Shown piece by piece: positions 1 through 6,488 of a stretch of 17,690 bases of DNA. Position 1 is the stretch's first letter, and each line of letters opens with the position of its first letter. Made by a program: the position numbers and the translations under genes. A model generated the notes under the pieces. It saw nothing but the letters and a program-made list of their open reading frames with translations. It was not told the DNA's origin and did no database searches. Origin of the DNA: Candidatus Omnitrophota bacterium (GTDB taxonomy: Bacteria > Omnitrophota > Koll11 > Aquiviventales > Aquiviventaceae); contig JACPXS010000045.1 in NCBI GenBank assembly GCA_016196415.1, forward strand, positions 1-17,690, given 5' to 3'.

Positions 1-453
1 AAGAAAGGCCAGTTCCTGGCGCCGTGGGACATGCGCCATGTCATCGAGAAAGCGCGCCGCTGCGGCAATCCCTCGATCTTAGTGACGGAGCGAGGGGCGA
101 CGTTTGGCTACAACAATCTCGTGTCCGACCTGCGCAGCCTGCAGATCCTCGCGGGCTTTGGCTGCCCGGTGATCTACGATGGGACGCACTCGGTCCAATT
201 GCCAGGCGGGCGGGGCGATGCCTCCGGAGGTCAGCGGGAGTTCGTGCCAGCCTTAGTGCGGGCCGCGGTGGCCACCGGGCATTGTCACGGCATCTTCCTG
301 GAAGTCCATGAGAATCCCGATCAGGCGCCCGTCGACGGGCCAAACATGCTCACGCTCGCCGACTTGCCGCGGCTCTTAGCAGAGGTTCAGGCGATTCGCT
401 CAGCGCTGCAGCTTAAGGGAATCGCTTCCAGCAAGAAGGGAAAAGGGCGTTGA
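1..453 (+). CDS. kdsA: KdsA, 3-deoxy-D-manno-octulosonate 8-phosphate synthase (5' partial)
   Basis: Condenses phosphoenolpyruvate with arabinose 5-phosphate to give Kdo 8-phosphate, the first committed step of Kdo synthesis for the LPS inner core, in the cytosol. Only the last 150 codons are present; the reading frame is open from base 1, so the start lies outside the window (full KdsA is about 280 residues). Family landmarks are [11 protein letters not shown] at the left edge, [42 protein letters not shown] and DGPNML, in the order expected of the TIM-barrel C-terminal half. The metal-class residue near the N-terminus cannot be seen. The last dozen residues are a Lys/Ser-rich tail. The gene abuts or overlaps kdsD, consistent with co-transcription. 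Identification is firm. Confidence 0.96.
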   Translation, partial: KKGQFLAPWDMRHVIEKARRCGNPSILVTERGATFGYNNLVSDLRSLQILAGFGCPVIYDGTHSVQLPGGRGDASGGQREFVPALVRAAVATGHCHGIFLEVHENPDQAPVDGPNMLTLADLPRLLAEVQAIRSALQLKGIASSKKGKGR

Positions 454-458
454 ATCCC

Positions 459-1415
459 ATGCGCATCACGCGCGCGAAAGAAGTCCTCCGCGCCGAGGCG
501 GAGGCGATCCGCCAGCTGATTCCCCGGGTGGGGCGCGCCTTTGAGGCCTCGGTCGATTTCATCGTCGGGTGCAAAGGCCGCGTCATCGTCACCGGGATGG
601 GCAAGGCGGGCATCATCGGCCAGAAGCTCTCCGCCACGCTGGCCTCTACGGGAACGCCGAGCTACTGGGTGCATCCGGCGGACGCCACGCATGGCGACAT
701 GGGCCGGGTGGCCAAGCACGATGTCGTGATCGCGCTCTCCAATAGCGGCGAGACCGAAGAGCTGACCCGGCTCCTCCCGTTGATCAAGCGCATGGGCTCG
801 CGGTTGATCGCCCTCACCGGGAATCCCCGCTCGATGCTCGCGAAATACAGCGACGCCGTCCTCGATGTCAGCGTGGCCCGCGAGGCCTGCTCGCTGAATC
901 TTGCCCCGACCTCATCGACCACCGCGATGCTGGCGATGGGCGATGCGCTTGCCGTGGTGGTCGCGGAGCGCAAGGGGTTTCGGGAGCGCGACTTCGCGCT
1001 CCTCCACCCAGGCGGCCAACTCGGGCGAAAACTCCTGCTGCGCGTGCGCGATGTGATGCGGATCGGCCCGGCCCACCCGTTGGTCCGGGAGCAGGCGCGC
1101 GTCAAACAGGTCCTGCTGGCCATTACGAAAGCGCGCGCGGGCTGCGCCAGCGTGGTGGATGCGAAGGGGCGCTTGGCCGGGATCTTTACCGACGGGGATC
1201 TGCGGCGCCACCTGAACGGGACGCACCACCTGACCGAACAGCGCGTCTGCCACGTGATGACGCGCCATCCGAAGACGATCGGCCCTGACTGCCTTGCCAC
1301 CGAGGCGCTGCGCATCCTCAGGGAGCACCGGATTGATGAGCTCGTGGTGGTCGATGGATCGCGCAAGCCGGTCGGCTTGCTGGATGTCCAAGATTTGCTG
1401 AAAGCGGGATTGTAG
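459..1415 (+). CDS. kdsD: KdsD/KpsF-type arabinose-5-phosphate isomerase
   Basis: Interconverts ribulose 5-phosphate and arabinose 5-phosphate, supplying the KdsA substrate. As read from ATG 459 it has 318 residues, normal for the family. An SIS sugar-phosphate isomerase domain (about 35-165) contains GMGKAGIIGQKL, the STGTPSYWVHPADATHGDMG segment, SNSGETEEL and the STTAMLAMGDALAV helix. The conserved His-containing LLHPGGQLG (H182) follows. Two CBS domains occupy about 197-255 and 260-318. The start is ambiguous: a TTG at 450 is in frame and overlaps the kdsA stop, with AAGAAGGG upstream. ATG 459 has AGGG 11 bases upstream and is preferred for its codon. Its place between kdsA and kdsC supports the Kdo role over a GutQ-like role. 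Confidence 0.95.
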   Translation: MRITRAKEVLRAEAEAIRQLIPRVGRAFEASVDFIVGCKGRVIVTGMGKAGIIGQKLSATLASTGTPSYWVHPADATHGDMGRVAKHDVVIALSNSGETEELTRLLPLIKRMGSRLIALTGNPRSMLAKYSDAVLDVSVAREACSLNLAPTSSTTAMLAMGDALAVVVAERKGFRERDFALLHPGGQLGRKLLLRVRDVMRIGPAHPLVREQARVKQVLLAITKARAGCASVVDAKGRLAGIFTDGDLRRHLNGTHHLTEQRVCHVMTRHPKTIGPDCLATEALRILREHRIDELVVVDGSRKPVGLLDVQDLLKAGL

Positions 1416-1432
1416 CGCATGATGGCTCTTCC

Positions 1433-1975
1433 ATGACGCTTCCAACCGTTCTGGCTCCTGAGCTGATTCAGCGGGCCTCGAGAGTGAGCGTGCTCCTCCT
1501 TGACGTTGACGGTGTCCTGACAGACGGGCGCATCGTCTACGCCGATTACGGCGATGAACTGAAATGCTTTGACGTGCAGGACGGGGCGGGGCTGGTGTTC
1601 TGGAACCGGATGGGCTTACAGTCCGCGATGATCACGGCCCGGCATTCCCGGCTCGTGAAGCGTCGGGCGAAGGAGATGCGCATCGATTTTCTCGCTCAAA
1701 AGCGCCTGATCAAACGCCCCGCCTACGAAGAGCTCCTGAAGCGCTTTCGAGTCAGCGACGCCCAGGTGTGCGCCATCGGCGACGACCTCATGGAACTGCC
1801 GATGTTGCGTCGGGTCGGGTTTGCGGTCGCGGTTCCCGGGGCCGTGGAAGAGGTGAAGCGCGTCAGCCATTACGTAACCACGCGGGCCGGGGGACGAGGG
1901 GCGGTCCGCGAGGTCGTCGATCTCATCTTGAAGGCCAAGGGGCTATGGGACCAGCTCATGCTGCGCTATCAGTAA
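1433..1975 (+). CDS. kdsC: KdsC, Kdo-8-phosphate phosphatase (HAD superfamily)
   Basis: Removes phosphate from Kdo 8-phosphate to give free Kdo for CMP activation. At 180 residues it is the usual capless HAD size. Motif I is LLLDVDGVLTDG (nucleophile D24, acid/base D26), motif II is ITARHS (T68), the motif III lysine is probably K94, and motif IV is GDD at 116-118. The family usually reads GDDxxD there and this protein has Glu at the last position (GDDLME), a conservative change. The C-terminal TTRAGGRGAVREVVDLIL is typical of KdsC. It follows kdsD by 17 bases without a strong Shine-Dalgarno sequence, suggesting translational coupling. The Kdo run ends here; no convincing terminator follows. 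Confidence 0.94.
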   Translation: MTLPTVLAPELIQRASRVSVLLLDVDGVLTDGRIVYADYGDELKCFDVQDGAGLVFWNRMGLQSAMITARHSRLVKRRAKEMRIDFLAQKRLIKRPAYEELLKRFRVSDAQVCAIGDDLMELPMLRRVGFAVAVPGAVEEVKRVSHYVTTRAGGRGAVREVVDLILKAKGLWDQLMLRYQ

Positions 1976-2006
1976 GCCGCCATGTCAAGACCCCTCGCGT
2001 GCTTCC

Positions 2007-2034
2007 AGCCCTGAACCCAGAGCCCTGAGCCGAC
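2007..2034 (+). repeat. Degenerate heptamer tandem array downstream of kdsC
   Basis: Four consecutive 7-base units read AGCCCTG, AACCCAG, AGCCCTG and AGCCGAC, starting 31 bases after the kdsC stop. It is one of a family of period-7/8 arrays at gene junctions in this window, each with a different unit. No RNA or protein function is evident. The surrounding 205-base gap otherwise holds only a weak GC hairpin and, at its right end, the promoter of the next gene. Confidence 0.75.
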
Positions 2035-2107
2035 CGACCGCTCGAGATTGATTCCGGTGCGCCGGCCCCCTTAAACCTAGCTCAAAGCTCTGAAGCGCTC
2101 TTAAGCC

Positions 2108-2125
2108 TGCTAAAAATTTGCTAAA
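2108..2125 (+). promoter_or_regulatory. TGCTAAA direct repeats just upstream of the HTH-gene promoter
   Basis: TGCTAAA occurs at 2108-2114 and 2119-2125, 11 bases apart start to start, about one helical turn, in an AT-rich patch ending four bases before the -35 box. The spacing suggests a protein-binding site on one DNA face or a UP-like element. Autoregulation by the downstream HTH protein is speculation. Confidence 0.4.
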
Positions 2126-2129
2126 CGTA

Positions 2130-2159
2130 TTGAATTGTTTCGAGTTGGTATGGCATACT
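2130..2159 (+). promoter_or_regulatory. Sigma70-type promoter with extended -10 for the HTH gene
   Basis: A TTGAAT -35 box (2130-2135) and a CATACT -10 box (2154-2159) are 18 bases apart, and TGG directly precedes the -10, making an extended -10. Predicted transcription starts near 2166, giving a short leader containing AGGTGA before ATG 2181. Confidence 0.6.
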
Positions 2160-2180
2160 CCCTTACGAAGCAGGTGACCC

Positions 2181-2384
2181 ATGAAGAAAAACGGCTCTGG
2201 ACGGACGGAACAGATTATGACCCTCCGAGAAGTAGCCCAGTATCTCGGCCTTCACGCGATGACCGTGTACAAGCTGACGCGCGAAGGGCGGATGCCGGCG
2301 GCCAAAATCGGCGGTCAATGGCGTTTCAAGCGGGACGTGCTCGATCAGTGGCTTGAAAGCCAGATGCACCAGCGCTCCGCCTAA
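2181..2384 (+). CDS. Small helix-turn-helix DNA-binding protein (excisionase/MerR-like fold)
   Basis: A 67-residue protein that is almost entirely one winged-helix domain of the HTH_17/excisionase-like type. The helix-turn-helix lies at LREVAQYLGLHAMTVYKLTREGRMPA and the wing at KIGGQWRFKRDVLDQWL, the hallmark of this family. The 12-residue N-terminal extension is basic and hydrophilic. Start ATG 2181 is supported by AGGTGA at 2172-2177; ATG 2217 at the domain edge is an alternative. It has its own promoter and terminator, so it is a separate transcription unit between the Kdo genes and the LPS export genes. No integrase or phage genes are nearby, so a transcription-factor role is likelier than an excisionase role. 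Its targets are unknown. Confidence 0.85.
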   Translation: MKKNGSGRTEQIMTLREVAQYLGLHAMTVYKLTREGRMPAAKIGGQWRFKRDVLDQWLESQMHQRSA

Positions 2385-2414
2385 ATCCTCAGGGTACGCC
2401 TTTTCCAAGTTCCT

Positions 2415-2437
2415 GGCGGCTGCACGCCGCCTTTTTT
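2415..2437 (+). terminator. Intrinsic terminator of the HTH gene
   Basis: A perfect 6-bp stem GGCGGC/GCCGCC encloses the loop TGCAC and is followed directly by six T residues. It lies 30 bases after the HTH stop codon, a textbook Rho-independent terminator, and it separates this gene from the lpxL-lpt unit. Confidence 0.88.
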
Positions 2438-2466
2438 GCTTCCTTCCCCCGCCGCTGTACTCATCC

Positions 2467-2495
2467 TTGACCCTTCCAAGAGATGGGCGTATCAT
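2467..2495 (+). promoter_or_regulatory. Sigma70-type promoter for the acyltransferase-lpt operon
   Basis: TTGACC (2467-2472) and TATCAT (2490-2495) are separated by 17 bases, close to ideal. The predicted transcription start near 2502 lies only about 6 bases before ATG 2508, so the transcript would be almost leaderless. The promoter sits directly after the HTH-gene terminator, matching a new transcription unit. Confidence 0.72.
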
Positions 2496-2507
2496 AGAGT
2501 GTTTGTG

Positions 2508-4547
2508 ATGAAACACCCGATTCGTCGACGCTTCATGTACTTGGGCTTCCGAGGGTTGCAAGGACTCATCGGCAGGCTTCCGCTTATCGCCGCCCGCCGG
2601 CTCGGCCGGGCGTTAGGCCTGGTCGCCTATGGGTTGCTGGGCGATCAGCGCCGATTGACCCAGCACCATCTGGCCTTGGCGTTTGGGGAGGAGCTGACGG
2701 GGGCGCAGCGTCGTCGGATCGCCCGGCAGGTCTTTGTCAATCTCGGTCAAAACGCGATGGAGTGGCTGGTGTTGCCGCGCCTCCTGCCGGCCACCCTCCG
2801 GGGACTCGTCACGGCCCAAGGCCTTGAGCACATCCAAAGCGCCCTCGCCCAGGGTCGCGGAGCCATCCTGGTCGCGGCCCATTTCGGAAATTGGGAAATC
2901 ATCCCGCTGTACTTACGGAGCCTGGGATTTGAAGGCGGGGTGTTGGCGCGCCGACTGCGGTATCCGGAATACGAATCGTTTTTGGTAACGATGAGGAGCG
3001 CGCGCGGGATCTCAACCTTTGCGCGCGGCTCCTTGAAGGATGTGGCCAAGGCCTTGCGGGCAAACCGCATCGTGGGGATGCTTCCGGATCAGGACATCGA
3101 CAGCCTCGAGGGGATCTTTGTGAGCTTCCTCGGGCGCCCGGCGCATACCCCGGTTGGCCCGGCAGCGTTGTCGCTCGTGACGGGTGCGCCGATTGTGCCC
3201 TGCTTCCTTATTCGGGACGGCGATCGGTTCCGCCTCAGCATTGAGCCGGCCTTGGCGGCTCCCCGGACGGCGGATCGCGCCGAAGCGATCAGGCGGCTCA
3301 CCGAGGCGTGGAGCGCGATCATGGAGTCGTACATTCGTCGCTATCCGGATCATTGGGTCTGGATGCACCGGCGATGGAAGACGCAGCCTGAAACGCCAGA
3401 GGGCAGTCGGCAATTAGCCGTCGGCCGTCGGCAGGAAGCGGAAGACACGTCTGGGAGGACGTATCAAGTGGCGGTGGAGCCATCGGTGTCCTCGCGCACA
3501 CCTCACGCTCGATGGTCAGCCGGTCTTTCCCGCATGTTCTTGCTACCTGCTACCTGCTACCTGCTGCTGAGTGCGCTCCTCACGGGGTGCGGCGGGTCGG
3601 GCGAGTCTTCCAACGCGTCAGCGAGTCGGCCGGCGGAGACCGGCGGAGTGCCACCAGATCCCAACGCCACCCAGCAGATGAGCCAATTCACGCTCACGGG
3701 CTATGCAGAAAGCGGCGCCAAACAGTGGGATCTCAATGGCGAGGGGGCCGTCGTCGAGGAGGGTGTGGTGACGATTCATCACCCCTCTGCGGTGGGATAT
3801 GATCCGACGCGGACGGCGTTCTTGACGGCCAGCGTCGCCCAGGTTCGGCAGGCGGATCGGCACGTCCGTCTCGAGCACGACGTGACCATTCACACCTCAG
3901 ACGGGATTTGGTTCTCGGCCCCGATCCTCCATTGGGTGCCCGATCAAGACCAGATGGCCACCGATACCCCCGTGCGAATTGAAACCAACCACATGCTGTT
4001 GCGCGGCCGCGGGGCCAGCGGATTCACCCAATTGAAACAGGCCACACTCTTTGAGGACATTGAACTGGTTCTCAACCCGAGCGACCGCGACACGCCTGGT
4101 GGAGGTCCGAAACACGTGACCATTACCTGCGACGGACCCCTCGCGTTCGACTACGAACATGATATCGCGACGTTCAAACAGAACGTCCACGTGCACGACC
4201 CCAACGGCGAGCTCTACTCCGATACGCTGGTCGCGTACCTCGAACGGGCCACGCACACCATCCGCTACGCTGAGGCGAGCGGACGGGTGCGGATTTACCA
4301 ACACCAGAACACGGCGGAGAGCGAACGGGCGATCTATGAGCCGGCCGTCGGCAAAATCACCCTCGTGGGAAAGCCTTCGCTGCTCATCTACCCGTCGCAG
4401 GAGAGCCAAGACATGAGGCTCCCCTTGAGTTTGCCGGCGGCGCCATCTGGCGCGCCGCCGTCGTCGGTTCCTCGGGGAGACGCCACGCCACCTGAGGCCT
4501 CACCGCCGACTTCCCCGCAGCACGCAGGCGCTGTGAACGCTCCCTGA
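2508..4547 (+). CDS. LpxL-type acyltransferase fused in frame to LptC and LptA domains
   Basis: One uninterrupted 679-codon frame. Residues 1-290 are a lysophospholipid/lipid A late acyltransferase of the LpxL/HtrB family: LVAAHFGNWEI carries the H-x4-E catalytic pair (H125, E130), MLPDQDID and FLGRPAHTPVGPAALSL follow, and WVWMHRRWK is the usual C-terminus. Residues 291-342 are a low-complexity linker that looks like translated intergenic DNA. Residues 343-361 form a lipoprotein-like signal ending LLTGC (C361). Residues about 385-500 match LptC (WDLNGEGA, TSDGIWFSAPILHW, the TPVRIETNHMLLRGRGASG segment). Residues about 520-625 match an LptA/OstA repeat (GPLAFDYEHDIATFKQNVHVHD, GRVRI, GKITLVGKP). 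A Pro/Ala-rich tail ends it. ATG 2508 is chosen because of the promoter and family length; an upstream open start at 2436 lies inside the terminator. The product may be one protein spanning the inner membrane, or two proteins if the internal start or signal peptidase II is used. Confidence 0.85.
   Translation: MKHPIRRRFMYLGFRGLQGLIGRLPLIAARRLGRALGLVAYGLLGDQRRLTQHHLALAFGEELTGAQRRRIARQVFVNLGQNAMEWLVLPRLLPATLRGLVTAQGLEHIQSALAQGRGAILVAAHFGNWEIIPLYLRSLGFEGGVLARRLRYPEYESFLVTMRSARGISTFARGSLKDVAKALRANRIVGMLPDQDIDSLEGIFVSFLGRPAHTPVGPAALSLVTGAPIVPCFLIRDGDRFRLSIEPALAAPRTADRAEAIRRLTEAWSAIMESYIRRYPDHWVWMHRRWKTQPETPEGSRQLAVGRRQEAEDTSGRTYQVAVEPSVSSRTPHARWSAGLSRMFLLPATCYLLLSALLTGCGGSGESSNASASRPAETGGVPPDPNATQQMSQFTLTGYAESGAKQWDLNGEGAVVEEGVVTIHHPSAVGYDPTRTAFLTASVAQVRQADRHVRLEHDVTIHTSDGIWFSAPILHWVPDQDQMATDTPVRIETNHMLLRGRGASGFTQLKQATLFEDIELVLNPSDRDTPGGGPKHVTITCDGPLAFDYEHDIATFKQNVHVHDPNGELYSDTLVAYLERATHTIRYAEASGRVRIYQHQNTAESERAIYEPAVGKITLVGKPSLLIYPSQESQDMRLPLSLPAAPSGAPPSSVPRGDATPPEASPPTSPQHAGAVNAP
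3402..3436 (+). repeat. Heptamer tandem array in the acyltransferase C-terminal extension
   Basis: Five 7-base units read GGCAGTC, GGCAATT, AGCCGTC, GGCCGTC and GGCAGGA. They begin about 25 bases after the codons for the normal LpxL terminus (HRRWK) and are translated as SRQLAVGRRQ, a peptide with no counterpart in the family. The array contains no in-frame stop, which leaves the acyltransferase frame open into the LptC region. Confidence 0.8.
3453..3470 (+). promoter_or_regulatory. Internal ribosome binding site and GTG start for the LptC-LptA part
   Basis: GGGAGG at 3453-3458 stands nine bases before an in-frame GTG at 3468-3470. This is a better initiation signal than any near the more obvious ATG at 3534, so the LptC-LptA half may be translated separately. 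Confidence 0.5.
3468..4547 (+). CDS. LptC-LptA two-domain lipoprotein, probable independent product
   Basis: This is the C-terminal half of the fused frame, listed because it may be made independently. LptC is the bitopic inner-membrane partner of LptBFG and LptA forms the periplasmic bridge that passes LPS to the outer membrane. From GTG 3468 the protein has 359 residues: a 22-residue basic N-region, hydrophobic core FLLPATCYLLLSALL, lipobox LLTGC (Cys at 41), an LptC domain, then one LptA/OstA repeat. ATG 3534 would give a compact 19-residue signal but lacks a ribosome binding site. Having both domains in one chain means the inner-membrane anchor and the bridge are covalently joined. lptB follows after 19 bases, consistent with an export operon. 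Confidence 0.6.
   Translation: MAVEPSVSSRTPHARWSAGLSRMFLLPATCYLLLSALLTGCGGSGESSNASASRPAETGGVPPDPNATQQMSQFTLTGYAESGAKQWDLNGEGAVVEEGVVTIHHPSAVGYDPTRTAFLTASVAQVRQADRHVRLEHDVTIHTSDGIWFSAPILHWVPDQDQMATDTPVRIETNHMLLRGRGASGFTQLKQATLFEDIELVLNPSDRDTPGGGPKHVTITCDGPLAFDYEHDIATFKQNVHVHDPNGELYSDTLVAYLERATHTIRYAEASGRVRIYQHQNTAESERAIYEPAVGKITLVGKPSLLIYPSQESQDMRLPLSLPAAPSGAPPSSVPRGDATPPEASPPTSPQHAGAVNAP
3540..3567 (+). repeat. CTGCTAC heptamer array encoding the LptC signal-peptide core
   Basis: Four units read TTGCTAC, CTGCTAC, CTGCTAC and CTGCTGC. Translated in the gene frame they give LPATCYLLL, the hydrophobic core of the lipoprotein signal. Here a period-7 array is part of a functional-looking membrane segment. 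Confidence 0.85.
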
Positions 4548-4566
4548 GCCGCGCGTCGGCAATCCC

Positions 4567-5289
4567 ATGCAGCGATTGCAAACCGAACAGCTGGTAAAAG
4601 GCTATAACGGCCGTCCGGTCGTGGACGGGGTCGACATCTCGGTCACGCGGAGCGAGATTGTGGGGTTGCTCGGCCCGAACGGAGCCGGCAAGACGACGAC
4701 CTTCGCGATGATGGTGGGCTACGTGAAGCCTGACGGGGGTCGGATCATGCTCGACGGACATGACGTCACCGAGGTCCCGATGCACCAACGCGCCCGGCTG
4801 GGTATTGGCTATCTCGCGCAGGAGCCCTCCATCTTCCGCAAGCTGAGCGTGGAGCAGAACATCATGGCGATCTTGGAAACCCTCGACATCTCTCGGGCCG
4901 AGCGTCGCCGTCGGTTGGACCTGTTGCTCAACGAGCTCGGCATCACCCACTTGGCGCGCCAGAAGGCCTACACGTTGTCCGGCGGCGAGAAGCGCCGCTT
5001 GGAGATCACGCGGGCCCTTGTGACGAATCCCCACTTCATTCTCTTGGATGAGCCGTTCTCCGGCATCGATCCGATCACCGTGTTCGAAGCCCAGGAAATG
5101 ATTCGACAGCTGAAACAGCGCGGGCTGGGAATTTTGCTGACCGACCACAACGTCCGCGAGACGCTGGCAATCACCGATCGCGCCTACATCATGGCCGAGG
5201 GACGCGTGCTCATTACCGGCAGCGCCAACGAGTTGATTACCGACCCGCGCGCCCGCGAGATCTACCTGGGCGAGAAATTCCGCCTGTAA
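4567..5289 (+). CDS. lptB: LptB, LPS export ABC transporter ATPase
   Basis: Cytosolic ATPase of the LptB2FGC complex, which extracts LPS from the inner membrane. It is 240 residues, the normal size. Walker A is GPNGAGKT (36-43), the Q-loop glutamine is Q85 in GYLAQEPSIFRKLSVEQN, the ABC signature is LSGGE (137-141), Walker B is ILLDEPFSGIDP (from 158), and the H-loop is H194 in LLTDHNVRETL. The last two blocks distinguish LptB from amino-acid transporter ATPases. It follows the LptC-LptA frame by 19 bases with no strong Shine-Dalgarno sequence. The permeases LptF and LptG are not in this window. Confidence 0.97.
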   Translation: MQRLQTEQLVKGYNGRPVVDGVDISVTRSEIVGLLGPNGAGKTTTFAMMVGYVKPDGGRIMLDGHDVTEVPMHQRARLGIGYLAQEPSIFRKLSVEQNIMAILETLDISRAERRRRLDLLLNELGITHLARQKAYTLSGGEKRRLEITRALVTNPHFILLDEPFSGIDPITVFEAQEMIRQLKQRGLGILLTDHNVRETLAITDRAYIMAEGRVLITGSANELITDPRAREIYLGEKFRL

Positions 5290-5293
5290 CACC

Positions 5294-6397
5294 ATGTTCC
5301 GCAAAGCCGCTCGGACGCCTGAAGGACCGATCCGCGCCTCCGTCACAGAGACCGCGTCGTGTCAGAAATCGCTCGCGATCCATGTCGCGCTGGAAGCGAT
5401 TGCGCCGGTGCGGAGTTCCGTGATCGGCGAATTTCAGAAACAGGCCACCGTGCCGGGATTCCGGAAGGGCAAAGCACCGGTGGCGCTGGTGGAGCAAGCG
5501 CACGCCGATTCGATTCGTGAGGAGATGCTGCGCCGGGTGATGAAACAGGCGTTTGAGCAGATCGTGACCGAGCACCAGCTGAAGCCGGTCGGGCCGTTTG
5601 AAGTGAAGACCGCGACGTTGAGCGAGACGGACGGTTTGACGCTGGAGGCGACGGTGGAAGTGGAGCCATCCTTCGCGCTCGGCTCGTACAAGGGCATCCC
5701 GCTCACCCGGCCCTCGGCTGACGTGTCGCCGCAGGAGCTGGACAAGGCGCTTGCAGCGCTGCAAGAATCCATGGCGCAGTTGGTACCATCCTCGATTGGC
5801 GAGACCAAAGAACGCCGCCTCCCGGTCCTCGATGATGAGCTGGCCAAAGACCTTGGGTTTCCCAACCTGGAACAGCTGACGCAGCATGTCGAGGCAACAC
5901 TGCGCGAGCAGAAGCGCGCCTCGGCGGCGCGGCACCTCGACGCGACGCTGCGCGACGCGCTCATCACGCGTCACCCGTTTGACGTGCCCCCCCGGCTCAT
6001 CGCCCACCACACGGAGCGGTTGACTCGTGATTTCACCGCGCGGTTGCTGCTCTCTGGGATGTCGGAGGATCAGGTCAAGGCGGAGCTCGTCACGTTCACC
6101 GAGCAGTTGCGCACGAGCGCTGAACGATCGGTAAAGCTCTCCTTCATTCTGGATCGCATCGCGACGCAAGAATCGGTCACCGTCACGCAAGATGAGCTGG
6201 TCGGGCGGCTGTGGCAGTTGGCTCAGCGGTCCAAGAAGGATCCGGCCCAGATCCGCCGGCTCTTTGATGAGCGGGGGTTGTGGCCTTCGGCGGTGTCGTC
6301 GATCCGTGAGGAGAAGACCCTTGCGTTGCTGGTGGCGGCCGCCTCGATCGCCAACGGCACCGCGTCAGCAGACCAGACAAAGCCGACTGCTGTTTAA
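5294..6397 (+). CDS. tig: Trigger factor lacking the PPIase (FKBP) domain
   Basis: Ribosome-bound chaperone for nascent chains. It has 367 residues against about 430 for usual trigger factors. The N-terminal ribosome-binding domain is intact with the signature VPGFRKGKAP (53-62), followed by the EVEPSFALGSYKGIPL strand. At about 160-172 the sequence passes directly from the linker helix (LAALQESMAQLVP) to the strand that normally follows the FKBP domain (ETKERRLPVLDDELAKDLG), so the PPIase domain is absent and the frame is continuous. The C-terminal arm domain (about 185-350) is present. The tail after 350 is Ala/Thr rich. It starts five bases after the lptB stop and lacks a clear ribosome binding site. 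tig followed by clpP is a common bacterial order. PPIase-less trigger factor can retain chaperone function in E. coli. Confidence 0.9.
   Translation: MFRKAARTPEGPIRASVTETASCQKSLAIHVALEAIAPVRSSVIGEFQKQATVPGFRKGKAPVALVEQAHADSIREEMLRRVMKQAFEQIVTEHQLKPVGPFEVKTATLSETDGLTLEATVEVEPSFALGSYKGIPLTRPSADVSPQELDKALAALQESMAQLVPSSIGETKERRLPVLDDELAKDLGFPNLEQLTQHVEATLREQKRASAARHLDATLRDALITRHPFDVPPRLIAHHTERLTRDFTARLLLSGMSEDQVKAELVTFTEQLRTSAERSVKLSFILDRIATQESVTVTQDELVGRLWQLAQRSKKDPAQIRRLFDERGLWPSAVSSIREEKTLALLVAAASIANGTASADQTKPTAV
5750..5765 (+). repeat. Perfect 16-bp palindrome inside tig
   Basis: CTTGCAGC is followed immediately by its reverse complement GCTGCAAG. It codes for part of the linker helix, about ten bases before the point where the PPIase domain is missing. 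It may be chance in a GC-rich repetitive Leu/Ala helix. Confidence 0.5.
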
Positions 6398-6414
6398 TGT
6401 GCGATATTTCATGT

Positions 6415-6449
6415 ACAACATGCAACATCCAACATGGAACATCGAACAC
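6415..6449 (+). repeat. NNAACAT heptamer array between tig and clpP
   Basis: Five units read ACAACAT, GCAACAT, CCAACAT, GGAACAT and CGAACAC. Five positions are constant apart from the final base of the last unit, while the first two positions vary. It fills much of the 88-base gap between the trigger factor stop and the clpP start and ends about 25 bases before the clpP ribosome binding site. Confidence 0.9.
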
Positions 6450-6473
6450 GCGTAGCCTTTCACAGGGCATGAC

Positions 6474-6488
6474 GAGGAGGTGGTGATG
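6474..6488 (+). promoter_or_regulatory. Strong ribosome binding site setting the clpP start at ATG 6486
   Basis: GAGGAGG (6474-6480) lies five bases before ATG 6486. Two in-frame GTG codons at 6480 and 6483 overlap or crowd the Shine-Dalgarno sequence, so ATG 6486 is preferred. Confidence 0.8.

Noticed and set aside
2054..2065. CCGG/CCGG hairpin as a kdsC terminator
   Set aside because: The stem is only four pairs and is followed by C-rich DNA without a proper T run.
2181..2384. HTH protein as a phage excisionase marking a mobile element
   Set aside because: No integrase, attachment-site repeats or phage genes are nearby, and flanking genes form ordinary envelope operons.
4384..5346. Long minus-strand frame opposite lptB
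   Set aside because: It is a mirror of a conserved ABC ATPase gene and has no motif of its own.
6415..6449. Tandem repeats considered as a CRISPR array
   Set aside because: Units are only 7 bases with no spacers, and no cas genes are present.
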